Source: Limnobaculum parvum (GTDB lineage: Bacteria > Pseudomonadota > Gammaproteobacteria > Enterobacterales > Enterobacteriaceae). Taken from it: 64,000 nt of DNA. How positions within the stretch are numbered: position 1 is the stretch's first letter; every line of letters starts with the position of its first letter. Shown piece after piece: positions 54,425 to 63,089 of the stretch. Made by a program: the position numbers and the translations under genes. The notes beneath the pieces are model-generated. The model saw nothing but the letters and a program-made list of their open reading frames with translations. It was not told the DNA's origin and did no database searches. The stretch spans positions 2,266,001 to 2,330,000 of the forward strand of contig NZ_CP029185.2 of assembly GCF_003096015.2 (NCBI RefSeq), written 5' to 3'.

Positions 54425-56229
54425 TAGTAAACATCCCGCTGATAGCGTTTATCGATACGCAGTTCGCTTAAAAATTCGTCGGCCTGTTCAGGGTCCATCG
54501 CCCCGTGTATTGACACAACGTCCAGTAAAGCACGTTCCACATCTTTTGCCATACGGTTAGCATCACCGCAGACGTAAAGATGGGCACCATCCTGAATCCA
54601 TTGCCACAGTTCACTGCCGTTCTCCCGCAGCTTGTCTTGTACATAAACTTTATGTTGCTGATCTCTCGACCAGGCCAGATCGATACGGTTTAGCAGGCCG
54701 CTTTTCACATAGCCCTGCCATTCCACCTGATAGAGAAAATCAGAAGTAAAATGGGGGTTGCCAAAAAACAGCCAGTTTTTGCCTTCCGCACCGGTCGCTT
54801 CACGCTGCTGCATAAAAGCCCTGAACGGTGCGATACCGGTTCCCGGCCCAATCATAATCACAGGGGTAGAGGGATCGTCCGGCAGTCTAAAGTTGTCGTT
54901 ATGTTCAATAAACACGGCAATATCGCCCTCTTCTTCCAGACGATCCGCCAGATAGCCGGACGCCCCTCCGGTACGAGGGTTTTCATCCACGCTATAGCGC
55001 ACTACACCAACGGTAAGATGCGCTTCACTACCCACTTCTTCTTGCGATGAAGCAATAGAATAGAGGCGCGGGGTAATAGGACGTAGCATGGACAGCAGAG
55101 TCTGAGCATCCATAGATGAAGGCGCACGGCGAACCATATCCACGATGGGCGTGTTATGGGCATATTCCTGCCAGTGTGGCTTATCGGTCAGCAGTTCCAC
55201 CAAACGGGCATCGCCACTGTGATTGGCATAAAACTCCACAATCGCGGTGGTATTTTGCGTCAGTTCATAATGATATTTCAGGGCATCCCGCAGCGGTTGC
55301 GGCTTGCCCTGAACTTCAACCTGAGTGTCACCCGCAATACCCAGCTCTGACAGCAGGGTTTCAATCAATTCACTGTCGTTTTGAAACCAGACGCCTAATG
55401 CATCGCCCGGCTGATAGCTCAGCCCCGAGTCACCTAAATCAATTTCTATATGACGTACATCGCGATCGGAACTGCGCGAGGTAATCTTTTGGTTGACGGA
55501 TAACGAGGCGATCAGCGGTTGCGCTTTGGTGTATTGACTGTGACTTTTGCTAAGGCCCGGCGTATGGGCTACGGATGACGACAACGACGCAGGCACTTCA
55601 GCCTTCAGTCGCTCCACAATCTGATGACGCCATTGCTCGGCCAGCGCCTGATAATCAACATCCGCATCTACCCTATCCAGCAAGCGACGCGCTCCCAGCG
55701 CCTCTAGGCGAAGGTCAAAATCTTTACCGGTCTGGCAGAAGTTTTCGTAGGAAGTATCCCCCAGACCAAAAACCGCAAACTGCGTCTGATTCAGCGCCGG
55801 TGCTTTTTTTGAAAACAGATATTTATACAGTGCAATCGCCTCTTCCGGCGCGTCACCTTCTCCCTGAGTTGAGGCCACCACGATAAGCTGCCTTTCTTGA
55901 TCGATCTGCTTAAATTTGTAGTCACCGGCGTTGACTAAGGTTGCGGATAAGCCAGCATGGTTCAGATCGTCACGCAACTGAGTTGCCAACCTGCGCGCAT
56001 TGCCGGTTTGCGAAGCCGATAAAATCGTTATCGGACGTGTAGTCACAGCAGAGGTTGATAAGGGGATTGCCGCCGCAAACGTATCGTTATTCTGGCTGGT
56101 TAATCCCCACAAATAGCCTGATACCCAGGCCAACTGTGCAGGCGATAAGCCGGAAGTAGCCGTCTTCAACCGTTCTAATTGTTCCTGTGACAACGGTAAA
56201 ACAGGGACAGGTAAAGCCTTATCTGACAT
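54424..56229 (-). CDS. cysJ: Sulfite reductase flavoprotein subunit
   Basis: 601 residues (E. coli 599). N-terminal flavodoxin domain (SASQTGNARRLA, STQGEGDAPEEA), FAD domain (RLYSIASS) and NADPH domain (GPGTGIAPFRAF, LYVCGDANRMAKDVERAL). Passes electrons from NADPH to CysI. Promoter upstream at 56230-56397; a CysB site would be expected but has no reliable consensus by eye. Confidence 0.97.
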   Translation of the reverse strand: MSDKALPVPVLPLSQEQLERLKTATSGLSPAQLAWVSGYLWGLTSQNNDTFAAAIPLSTSAVTTRPITILSASQTGNARRLATQLRDDLNHAGLSATLVNAGDYKFKQIDQERQLIVVASTQGEGDAPEEAIALYKYLFSKKAPALNQTQFAVFGLGDTSYENFCQTGKDFDLRLEALGARRLLDRVDADVDYQALAEQWRHQIVERLKAEVPASLSSSVAHTPGLSKSHSQYTKAQPLIASLSVNQKITSRSSDRDVRHIEIDLGDSGLSYQPGDALGVWFQNDSELIETLLSELGIAGDTQVEVQGKPQPLRDALKYHYELTQNTTAIVEFYANHSGDARLVELLTDKPHWQEYAHNTPIVDMVRRAPSSMDAQTLLSMLRPITPRLYSIASSQEEVGSEAHLTVGVVRYSVDENPRTGGASGYLADRLEEEGDIAVFIEHNDNFRLPDDPSTPVIMIGPGTGIAPFRAFMQQREATGAEGKNWLFFGNPHFTSDFLYQVEWQGYVKSGLLNRIDLAWSRDQQHKVYVQDKLRENGSELWQWIQDGAHLYVCGDANRMAKDVERALLDVVSIHGAMDPEQADEFLSELRIDKRYQRDVY

Positions 56230-56397
56230 GGGTATGCGGATCCTTTAGAATTATTCTGTCTAAGAGTATCCCGCTGGTTTCATTAGATTAAAGAATGGAT
56301 AGACATAACAAATAATAAAAGGCATATGGGGGAAGTCGCGCCACGGGTTATCTGAACCCAATGGCGCTAGCGCTAACTTATCTGATGGTTAACAATA

Positions 56398-56904
56398 TCA
56401 GTTTACGCTATCCGCCTCGGGCAGCGCCAATGGCGGAATAACCAGCTCGGCCGCATCCGATATCCAAAGGGATTTATCAGTACGGTAGCATTGCAGCTGG
56501 TCACGCAGCGATTTGCTCCAACCATATTTATCGGCCAATTCAATAGTCCTTCTGACCCGCAATAAAGCCATAAACATCAAATGACGACGCTTTTTTGATA
56601 ATCCGGGAACCAAATCGGTTATTCGGTCAGCATCTAAATGTTGGGCGGCTAAAGTAATGGCTGAAGATAAATATACGTTGGAAGCATCTTCTAGCGCTCG
56701 AGCTATCATGGCTGGCTCATAGGAGCCATGAGCCGACATCAGGGCAATAACTCTATGATAATGAATATTCGAATCAGCAAGCGTGGCTAATGACTGAGAT
56801 AAGGCCGGATAATTTTTAGCCTTTTTTCCCAGAGCAATCATGTATTTCCAACGTTGGTCGTGATCTAGATTTTCTATAACTTTCAAAATGTTAGCGCCAT
56901 TCAT
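56398..56904 (-). CDS. Hypothetical alpha-helical repeat protein
   Basis: 168 residues, no signal or membrane segment. Repeated helix pairs (ARALEDASNVYLSSAITLAAQHL, LSKKRRHLMFMALLRVRRTIEL) suggest HEAT-like or VHS-like repeats. Divergent from copA, sharing its promoter region. Family not recognised. Confidence 0.55.
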   Translation of the reverse strand: MNGANILKVIENLDHDQRWKYMIALGKKAKNYPALSQSLATLADSNIHYHRVIALMSAHGSYEPAMIARALEDASNVYLSSAITLAAQHLDADRITDLVPGLSKKRRHLMFMALLRVRRTIELADKYGWSKSLRDQLQCYRTDKSLWISDAAELVIPPLALPEADSVN

Positions 56905-57052
56905 GGAATATCCTTATTACTATTAGCGAATCAGGGAATTAACCCTTCAATATTCCCCCATTTCTGGTAACCAGTTTACTCATCCTATTTTTACTGTATA
57001 CGGATAAAAAATCATTTTACTCACTGAATTACTATGGCATTAAAATAACACC

Positions 57053-57083
57053 TTGACCTTCCTGTTGCTGGAAGGTTTAAACT
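57053..57083 (+). promoter_or_regulatory. CueR-dependent copA promoter
   Basis: TTGACC (57053-57058) and TAAACT (57078-57083) are separated by 19 bp, the over-long spacer typical of MerR promoters. The spacer holds the inverted repeat ACCTTCC-TGTTGCT-GGAAGGT (57056-57076), nearly identical to the E. coli copA CueR box. Confidence 0.9.
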
Positions 57084-57146
57084 TCATTACAGCTAAGAAA
57101 AACCAATTACGGTAGAAAAATCTGAGCAAGTAATCAGGAGTCTATT

Positions 57147-59867
57147 ATGCAACACACGACTATTCTGCAACTGACCGGTCTGTCCTGTATGGGCTGTGCT
57201 GGCAGAGTCAAAAAAGCACTCGATGCGTTACCCGGCGTACAATCCAGCGATGTTAATGTTACTCAGGCCAAAGTAGTCAGCGAACTCCCCGATGCTGCGT
57301 TAATGGCTGCCGTTGAACAGGCGGGCTATCAGGCTGAAAGCGCCAAACCTGACGTGACATTAGCGCTGTCTGGGCTCTCATGTGGTCACTGTACCGGCGC
57401 AACCACCAAAGCACTGGAAGCCGTTGACGGCGTGCTGGCAGCAGATGTTACGCTGGATAAAGCCGAAATCTACGGTAGTGCAAAACCGTCAGTGCTAATA
57501 GAAGCCATTCATCAAGCTGGCTTTGAAGCAACCCTGAGTTCCGCTAGCCCAAAAACTGAGCCGCTGTCAGTATCAGAAACGCCGGAGCCAATGACAGCGG
57601 CAAACACTCGCCATCCGGCAAATGTATTACCGACCGTTGTACTCAATGAGAGTGATGACAGCGTACAGCTACTGCTTAGCGGCATGAGCTGCGCCAGTTG
57701 TGTCAACAAAGTACAGAAAGCGCTGGAAAGCGTTTCCGGTGTTGAACAGGCTCGGGTCAATCTGGCGGAGCGCAGCGCTATGGTATTTGGTCAGCCACAG
57801 CAGTCTGAACTGCTCCGCGCGGTGCAAAAAGCCGGCTATGGGGCCGAGATCATTCAGGATGAAGAGCAACGTCGTGCCCGACAGCACCAAGCGTCACAAA
57901 AAAGCATTCGCCAATATCGTTGGCAGTCCGCGCTGGCACTGGTGTTAGGTATTCCACTTATGCTATGGGGTGTCTTTGGCGGCACCATGATGGTGACCTC
58001 TGATAACCAGTCTTACTGGATTATTATCGGTTTAATCACCCTAACGGTAATGGTTGCTGCCGGGGGGCATTTCTATATAAATGCCTGGCGCAGCCTGATG
58101 AACCGCAGCGCCACCATGGATACCCTAATTGCATTGGGTACCGGCGCGGCATGGATTTACTCCATCAGCGTTGCTATCTGGCCACAAATTTTCCCGATGG
58201 CTGCCCGGCATATCTATTTTGAAGCCAGCGCCATGATTATCGGCCTGATCAATTTAGGTCATGCGCTGGAGCAGAGGGCAAGACAGCGTTCATCAAAAGC
58301 ATTGGAACGACTGCTGGACTTGACGCCACCAACGGCCAAAGTCGTTACCGAACAGGGTGAGCAAACGATCCCTCTGTCTGAAGTTCAGGTAGGCATGTCA
58401 ATTCGCCTCACCACCGGCGACCGAGTGCCGGTAGATGGGGAAATCATTCAGGGCGAGATCTGGCTGGATGAAGCCATGCTGACCGGCGAAGCCATGCCAC
58501 AGCAAAAATCAGCACAGGACCGGGTTCATGCAGGTACCGTGGTTCAGGATGGTAGCGCCCTGTTCCGCGCAGGCGCTATCGGTAATCAAACCACCCTAGC
58601 ACGTATTATCAAGCTGGTTCGTCAGGCACAAAGTAGTAAACCAGAAATCGGTCGAATGGCTGACCGTATATCCGCCGTCTTCGTGCCGGTGGTGGTCGCC
58701 ATCGCCTTAATCAGCGGACTGATTTGGTATCTGATAGGGCCACAACCACAACTTGTATATACCCTCGTGATTGTCACTACGGTACTGATTATCGCCTGCC
58801 CTTGTGCGCTGGGCCTAGCTACGCCGATGTCGATTATCTCCGGCGTTGGCCGCGCCGCTGAACTGGGGGTATTAGTTCGTGATGCGGATGCCCTGCAACA
58901 GGCCAGCACGGTAGACACGGTAATTTTTGATAAAACCGGTACCCTGACCGAAGGTAAACCGCAGGTTACCGCTATTCATACCTTTAATCAGGTAACTGAA
59001 ACTCAGGTTCTGCAATGGGCGGCGGCATTAGAACAAGGTACCAGCCATCCATTGGCGCATGCCATTATAACTAAAGCGGAAGGAATAAGCCTGCCGCAGG
59101 TGAATGGGTTCCGCACGCTGCGAGGTTTAGGGGTTAGCGGCTCTGTTGGCGAATCTGCCCTCCTGCTGGGTAACGATCGCTTGATGACTGAACAGCAAGT
59201 AGATATCAGCGCAGCCGCTGATACAATCCGCACTGAAGCAGAACGGGGAGCGACGCCGGTATTGCTAGCAGCAAATGGCACATTGGTCGCCGTGTTCGCC
59301 ATCCGCGATCCGTTAAGAAACGATAGCATTCAGGCGCTACGGCGCTTACACCAGCAGGGTTATCAACTGGTGATGTTAACCGGAGATAACCAAGTCACCG
59401 CCAATGCGATTGCTAAAGAGGCTGGCATCGATAACGTGATCGCCGGTGTGTTACCTGAAGGTAAAGCCGATGCTATTAAGCAACTACAGCAAGCTGGACA
59501 TAAAGTGGCCATGGTGGGTGATGGCATCAACGATGCGCCAGCACTGGCCTGTGCCGATGTGGGTATCGCCATGGGAGGAGGCAGCGATATCGCCATTGAA
59601 ACCGCGGCTATCACCCTGATGCGCCATAGCCTGAACGGTGTTGCCGATGCGCTGGCGTTGTCTAAAGCCACGCTACGCAATATGAAGCAGAACCTGTTGG
59701 GAGCCTTTATTTACAACTCGCTGGGTATTCCGATTGCGGCCGGTGTGCTTTATCCATTGACCGGTGCTTTACTCAGCCCAGTAGTGGCTGGCGCTGCTAT
59801 GGCTTTGTCGTCCATTACCGTGGTGGGAAATGCCAACCGCCTGTTGCGGTTTAAACCAAAGGGATAA
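57147..59867 (+). CDS. copA: Cu(I)-exporting P1B-type ATPase CopA
   Basis: 906 residues. Three N-terminal HMA domains with CxxC at residues 14-17, 79-82 and 182-185 (E. coli CopA has two, 834 residues). Transport domain: GEAMPQQKS, CPC metal site ACPCALG, DKTGTLTEG phosphorylation site, GDGINDAPAL. Exports Cu(I) from the cytoplasm. CueR-type promoter upstream. A -1 frameshift element after the second HMA predicts an additional soluble product of 137 residues. Confidence 0.96.
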   Translation: MQHTTILQLTGLSCMGCAGRVKKALDALPGVQSSDVNVTQAKVVSELPDAALMAAVEQAGYQAESAKPDVTLALSGLSCGHCTGATTKALEAVDGVLAADVTLDKAEIYGSAKPSVLIEAIHQAGFEATLSSASPKTEPLSVSETPEPMTAANTRHPANVLPTVVLNESDDSVQLLLSGMSCASCVNKVQKALESVSGVEQARVNLAERSAMVFGQPQQSELLRAVQKAGYGAEIIQDEEQRRARQHQASQKSIRQYRWQSALALVLGIPLMLWGVFGGTMMVTSDNQSYWIIIGLITLTVMVAAGGHFYINAWRSLMNRSATMDTLIALGTGAAWIYSISVAIWPQIFPMAARHIYFEASAMIIGLINLGHALEQRARQRSSKALERLLDLTPPTAKVVTEQGEQTIPLSEVQVGMSIRLTTGDRVPVDGEIIQGEIWLDEAMLTGEAMPQQKSAQDRVHAGTVVQDGSALFRAGAIGNQTTLARIIKLVRQAQSSKPEIGRMADRISAVFVPVVVAIALISGLIWYLIGPQPQLVYTLVIVTTVLIIACPCALGLATPMSIISGVGRAAELGVLVRDADALQQASTVDTVIFDKTGTLTEGKPQVTAIHTFNQVTETQVLQWAAALEQGTSHPLAHAIITKAEGISLPQVNGFRTLRGLGVSGSVGESALLLGNDRLMTEQQVDISAAADTIRTEAERGATPVLLAANGTLVAVFAIRDPLRNDSIQALRRLHQQGYQLVMLTGDNQVTANAIAKEAGIDNVIAGVLPEGKADAIKQLQQAGHKVAMVGDGINDAPALACADVGIAMGGGSDIAIETAAITLMRHSLNGVADALALSKATLRNMKQNLLGAFIYNSLGIPIAAGVLYPLTGALLSPVVAGAAMALSSITVVGNANRLLRFKPKG
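57548..57619 (+). promoter_or_regulatory. Programmed -1 frameshift element in copA
   Basis: Slippery C-CCA-AAA (57548-57554) lies in the right phase. A -1 shift reads AAC and then TGA (57557-57559). Five bases after the heptamer starts a perfect 10-bp stem GCCGCTGTCA (57560-57569) / TGACAGCGGC (57592-57601). Its loop has GCCGGA (57581-57586), complementary to TCCGGC (57614-57619), so an H-type pseudoknot can form. E. coli copA uses CCCAAAG plus a pseudoknot to make CopA(Z). Confidence 0.85.
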
Positions 59868-59908
59868 TTGAACCTGAAGTTAAGGTTCGATGATAAAAAT
59901 ACAATCCG

Positions 59909-59939
59909 TGCCCCAGCTTAATTCACCACAGTTGGGGCA
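59909..59939. terminator. Hairpin after copA
   Basis: TGCCCCA / TGGGGCA, extended by GCT/AGT with a mismatch, 42 bp after the copA stop, between convergent genes. Confidence 0.5.
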
Positions 59940-59960
59940 TACTGATGTTTATCAGCACGG

Positions 59961-60221
59961 CTATTTAGGAAACGATAATTCAACATGATACTCATCACAG
60001 ATAAACCCTTCACTGGCTGGATTATCTGGTTCTTCCTCGATTGACCAATAGCGCAACGACGGTTCTTCCTTTTCAATCGTCCGTCGAACGTCCGAGGTTA
60101 ATACATCCGACATATGAATCACCATCTCAACTTTTGACCAACTATCAGAAACTTCCTTAACGCGGTTACCTGCCGAAACGGCAATCACTAACGCGTGGCT
60201 TATAGATGGGGAGCTGATCAT
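59961..60221 (-). CDS. Small hypothetical protein, possible immunity protein
   Basis: 86 residues, acidic C-terminal half (EEEPDNPASEG). AGGA seven bases before ATG. It is the last gene of the leftward 60-64 kb array, which suggests an immunity or accessory role, but no family is recognised. Confidence 0.5.
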   Translation of the reverse strand: MISSPSISHALVIAVSAGNRVKEVSDSWSKVEMVIHMSDVLTSDVRRTIEKEEPSLRYWSIEEEPDNPASEGFICDEYHVELSFPK

Positions 60222-60373
60222 GCGGTTTTCCTGACGTAATATTATTGGGTAAGTTTAGATGATTTAAGCTGTTTATGATAAATAGCTGAGGGTTACTTCT
60301 CTATAAAAATACATTTAATTTTTATAGTTAAAGTCGATGTGTGTCACTCAGAACATCGGGATCTTAGTGCTTA

Positions 60374-60826
60374 TTAACTAACTGCGGGATAAAGCTCTTT
60401 TATATACTCTTCTACGAATGGTATTAATTCATCAACCGGATAAAAATCCTTCCGTTGAACCAAGTAGGAATCATCATAAATGACTCTAGCGATTAAGTAT
60501 TTTGCAAGCAAATAAGCAATGATGGTAGAAAATTTCTGACTCATTTCGCCTCTTGTGCTGACCCCTGTCATAATAGGCCAGTCCATATCATCCTCGTCAC
60601 GAACTTCCGGCTCAAAATAAGAAAAGCTTACCCAGCAAAAATATCCATGAGCATGATCTTGAATAAATAAAAATTTATCAGATAAATCAATGGATTTCTT
60701 AGCTGACACGCCAACAGTTAACTGCTGTGTTGATAACGATAGCTCATGAAAACCATCGACTACAACATCCAGTAATCGCTCAAAAGAAGGGACTTCTCTG
60801 ATAGGGAACATTATTTCATTTGCCAT
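60374..60826 (-). CDS. Immunity-like protein, paralogue 1
   Basis: 150 residues, no signal peptide. About 90% identical by eye to the 61750-62202 protein (shared SLSTQQLTVGVSAKKSIDLS and RDEDDMDWPIMTGVST). Differences concentrate at the N-terminus and a few surface-type positions. AAGGAAGG precedes the ATG. The preceding bases keep a short in-frame toxin-like tail (GSITKEGGK then stop). Such duplicates beside toxin tails are typical of orphan immunity genes. Confidence 0.65.
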   Translation of the reverse strand: MANEIMFPIREVPSFERLLDVVVDGFHELSLSTQQLTVGVSAKKSIDLSDKFLFIQDHAHGYFCWVSFSYFEPEVRDEDDMDWPIMTGVSTRGEMSQKFSTIIAYLLAKYLIARVIYDDSYLVQRKDFYPVDELIPFVEEYIKELYPAVS

Positions 60827-60883
60827 TACTTTCCACCTTCCTTTGTTATTGAACCATTTGATCGTTGGGGATATCTTTCTCCA

Positions 60884-61045
60884 TTAATCCATTATAATCC
60901 TGACGGCCTTTTTATGCTCTAAAGGATCCGAGTCGTTGAGTTTCTGCTTCGCTAAATCAAGCGCGGTCTTTTCCAACTGGCGGAAAGATGGTGATTGAAG
61001 TGGATATTCAGCTCTGGCGGTTACAATCAAGCTCTCAAGCAACAT
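60884..61045 (-). pseudogene. Toxin C-terminal fragment
   Basis: A 53-codon frame, MLLESLIVTARAEY through KKAVRIIMD, ends 57 bases before paralogue 1. No RBS is evident. It looks like the displaced end of a larger secreted toxin or adhesin. A second frame just after it keeps only the last residues of the toxin tail. Confidence 0.4.
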
Positions 61046-61061
61046 CGGAAGCTTGATGCTT

Positions 61062-61136
61062 ATTGATTAATTGCGGGATAAAGCTCTTTTATATACTGTT
61101 CTTTCTACGGATGGCGTTAATTCATCAACAGGATAA
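61062..61136 (-). pseudogene. Third copy of the immunity gene, 3' remnant
   Basis: About 75 bases closely matching the 3' ends of the two intact paralogues (bases coding for VDELIPFVEEYIKELYP), with insertions breaking the frame. Shows that the cassette has been duplicated at least twice. Confidence 0.7.
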
Positions 61137-61162
61137 AATTCTTTAACAGTAATTGTGTTTGT

Positions 61163-61399
61163 TTAACTATTTCGATAATAGAAAAGCCATAAGACAAGCC
61201 CTATGGGAAATCCCAACAGGCTAATTTTTAAGATGGTAACTATTTCTTCTTTTCCAAAAGGGAAAGGCTTATCAAAATCCCATATAAACCACCCCTTGAG
61301 AAAATAAGAAAAAACACCTATCAATAGCAAAGGAATACACATCAGGAAACACAGATAAATCAAGGTCAATATGGATTTTTTCCAATTATGTAGATTCAT
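61163..61399 (-). CDS. Two-helix membrane protein, possible immunity protein
   Basis: 78 residues; two membrane helices (about 11-33 and 55-72) with a short linker WDFDKPFPFGKEE. AGGAGG precedes the ATG, a strong site. Size and layout resemble the 62503 gene (both have a charged linker followed by an I-KIS helix). Two-span proteins of this kind guard against membrane-acting toxins in related loci; inferred here. Confidence 0.55.
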   Translation of the reverse strand: MNLHNWKKSILTLIYLCFLMCIPLLLIGVFSYFLKGWFIWDFDKPFPFGKEEIVTILKISLLGFPIGLVLWLFYYRNS

Positions 61400-61423
61400 T
61401 TTTTCCTCCTGATGTAGATTTAT

Positions 61424-61624
61424 TTAAGTTATCGCCAACAAGGCCAAAGTTAATTTTAGTTCTATAACCGCAGAGACTAGTTTAATTCGCTCTACATTTA
61501 TTCCTAAATAGCCTGAATAACCCACCCAGAAAATATATGAAAATCTTTTATCAAATACAGTTAAATACTTAAGGCTGGAGGTGTTAGTCTCATTTTTTAG
61601 AAAAAGGTCACATATATTTTTCAT
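61424..61624 (-). CDS. Small hypothetical protein
   Basis: 66 residues with a good RBS (GAGGGATAAA). FSYIFWVGYSGYLGINVE is the only notable stretch. It may be a small immunity protein or a fragment. Ends 24 bp before the next gene, so co-transcription is likely. Confidence 0.45.
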   Translation of the reverse strand: MKNICDLFLKNETNTSSLKYLTVFDKRFSYIFWVGYSGYLGINVERIKLVSAVIELKLTLALLAIT

Positions 61625-61749
61625 TTTATCCCTCTGACTTATAAAAATTGATAAATAACCAATAAATTTAGAATTTTCATAATCTAAGCCAAATTAGTCA
61701 AAATCAATAACATTTCAATAAACTCGGGATATCATTTGCCGGATACTTA

Positions 61750-62202
61750 TTAACTCACTACGGGATAAAGCTCTTTTATATATTGTTCCACGAATGGTCT
61801 TAATTCATCAACAGGATAAAAATCCTTCCGTTGAACCAAGTAGGAATCATCATAAATGACTCTCGCCGCTAAGTATTTTGCAAGCAGATAAGCAATGATG
61901 GTAGAAAATTTCTGACTCATTTCGCCTCTTGTGCTGACCCCTGTCATAATAGGCCAATCCATATCATCCTCATCACGGACTTCCGGCTCAAAATAAGAAA
62001 AGCTTACCCAACAAAAATATCCATAAGCATGATCTTGAATAAATACAAACTTATCAGATAAATCAATGGATTTCTTGGCTGATACGCCAACAGTTAACTG
62101 TTGTGTCGATAAGGATAACTCATCAAAACCATCAACAATAACATCCACTAGCCTTTCGAAAGAGGGACACTCTTTGATAGGAAACATAATTTTATTTGCC
62201 AT
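61750..62202 (-). CDS. Immunity-like protein, paralogue 2
   Basis: 150 residues, the better-placed copy: AGGAGGTGA lies eight bases before the ATG, and the start overlaps the stop of a toxin-tail frame by one base (TAATG), the normal toxin-immunity arrangement. Charged and cytosolic. No annotated family recalled. Protection against the toxin whose tail precedes it is inference. Confidence 0.68.
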   Translation of the reverse strand: MANKIMFPIKECPSFERLVDVIVDGFDELSLSTQQLTVGVSAKKSIDLSDKFVFIQDHAYGYFCWVSFSYFEPEVRDEDDMDWPIMTGVSTRGEMSQKFSTIIAYLLAKYLAARVIYDDSYLVQRKDFYPVDELRPFVEQYIKELYPVVS

Positions 62203-62405
62203 TACTTGTCACCTCCTTTTGTCATTGAACCACTGGTTACATTCAACCACCCATCTTGGGTTTTAATATAAATATGATTAACAGTACCTTCCATCGTTAC
62301 ATTAGACACAGGAGAACCGGGCTTAAAGTGATTAATCATTTCATTCATACTAACACCCGTTTTAGACGCATCAATGTATAAATCACCTTGCAAGTACCAA
62401 TCCAT
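62202..62405 (-). pseudogene. Toxin C-terminal tail fused to displaced upstream piece
   Basis: 67 codons ending NVTSGSMTKGGDK, coupled to the immunity gene. The reading frame lacks a plausible N-terminus. The upstream 62400-62493 segment carries another frame (EYAYLKAMGLDPDLVSTLDG) of the sort found in CdiA-type pre-toxin regions, out of phase with the tail. So this is a recombined toxin end, not a full gene. Confidence 0.5.
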
Positions 62406-62493
62406 TCTGCTGCAACGGCACTCGTTCCGTCCAGTGTACTAACCAGATCGGGATCAAGCCCCATCGCTTTCAGATAAGCGTATTCTTCCGTGT
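62400..62493 (-). pseudogene. Pre-toxin fragment, out of frame with following tail
   Basis: Minus-strand frame reads EYAYLKAMGLDPDLVSTLDG and continues into SAVAAEWIG before losing phase with the toxin tail. Interpreted as the conserved piece where toxin cassettes recombine. Confidence 0.4.
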
Positions 62494-62502
62494 TTCAGAT
62501 AG

Positions 62503-62769
62503 CTATTCACCATCTTTACTTTTTGTTTGCTTTTTTCGAGACTCTCGTAAGTCAATGATGTTAAAAATTAAAGCACCTAAAGATATTAATGCTCCGGCAG
62601 CCACACTTATTTTTATTACTTTAATTACACCATCGAAAGATAAATGAAACTCAGCAGTATAAATAAAAGCTGTCACAATTCGTACAGCTACACCTAGTAT
62701 AAAAAAAGCAGTCGTCATATATAAAAAAATGAGAATAAATATATAAGGTGTCATTTTTTTTATTGTCAT
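62503..62769 (-). CDS. Two-helix membrane immunity-like protein
   Basis: 88 residues; helices at about 8-30 and 49-70, basic C-terminal tail (RESRKKQTKSKDGE). AAGG precedes the ATG, which overlaps the preceding toxin fragment by four bases. Likely the partner of that toxin end. Confidence 0.55.
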   Translation of the reverse strand: MTIKKMTPYIFILIFLYMTTAFFILGVAVRIVTAFIYTAEFHLSFDGVIKVIKISVAAGALISLGALIFNIIDLRESRKKQTKSKDGE

Positions 62770-63029
62770 TTCTTAACCTTATCTTTGGTTAACTCTTTGA
62801 CGGTATCATTTGTCATTTCAAATGTAACAGAAGAACCAATGTCACCTATCAAACCAGAAAAAGCTCCTGTATATGGCATTAATATATTTGGCACATATTT
62901 CCCAAAAGCCCCACCGGCTAATGAACCAGCAATAGCCCCAGACTGAGCGGACAGATCTGGTCCATCAGTCATAAACGCCCCACCCATATTAATTACCATA
63001 TTTTGAATAATACCTCTCCCCGGCGCCAA
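62766..63029 (-). CDS. CdiA-type toxin C-terminal fragment
   Basis: 87 residues; glycine-rich hydrophobic stretch SGAIAGSLAGGAFGKYVP and GLIGDIGSS, then a charged end. No signal peptide, weak start (TTG, or ATG at 62999). The look is that of the end of a large filamentous adhesin/CDI toxin whose N-terminus is lost. Pairs with the membrane protein that follows. Confidence 0.45.
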   Translation of the reverse strand: MAPGRGIIQNMVINMGGAFMTDGPDLSAQSGAIAGSLAGGAFGKYVPNILMPYTGAFSGLIGDIGSSVTFEMTNDTVKELTKDKVKK

Positions 63030-63033
63030 GAAT

Positions 63034-63067
63034 CAAACGGCACCTCCAAAACTCTGAAGGGGCCGTT
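63034..63067 (-). terminator. Hairpin after the 63090 gene
   Basis: AAACGGC / GCCGTTT with an inner CCT/AGG pairing; 23 bp beyond the stop of the 63090-63440 gene. Confidence 0.5.
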
Positions 63068-63089
63068 TATCTTGATTAAGAACTCAGTA

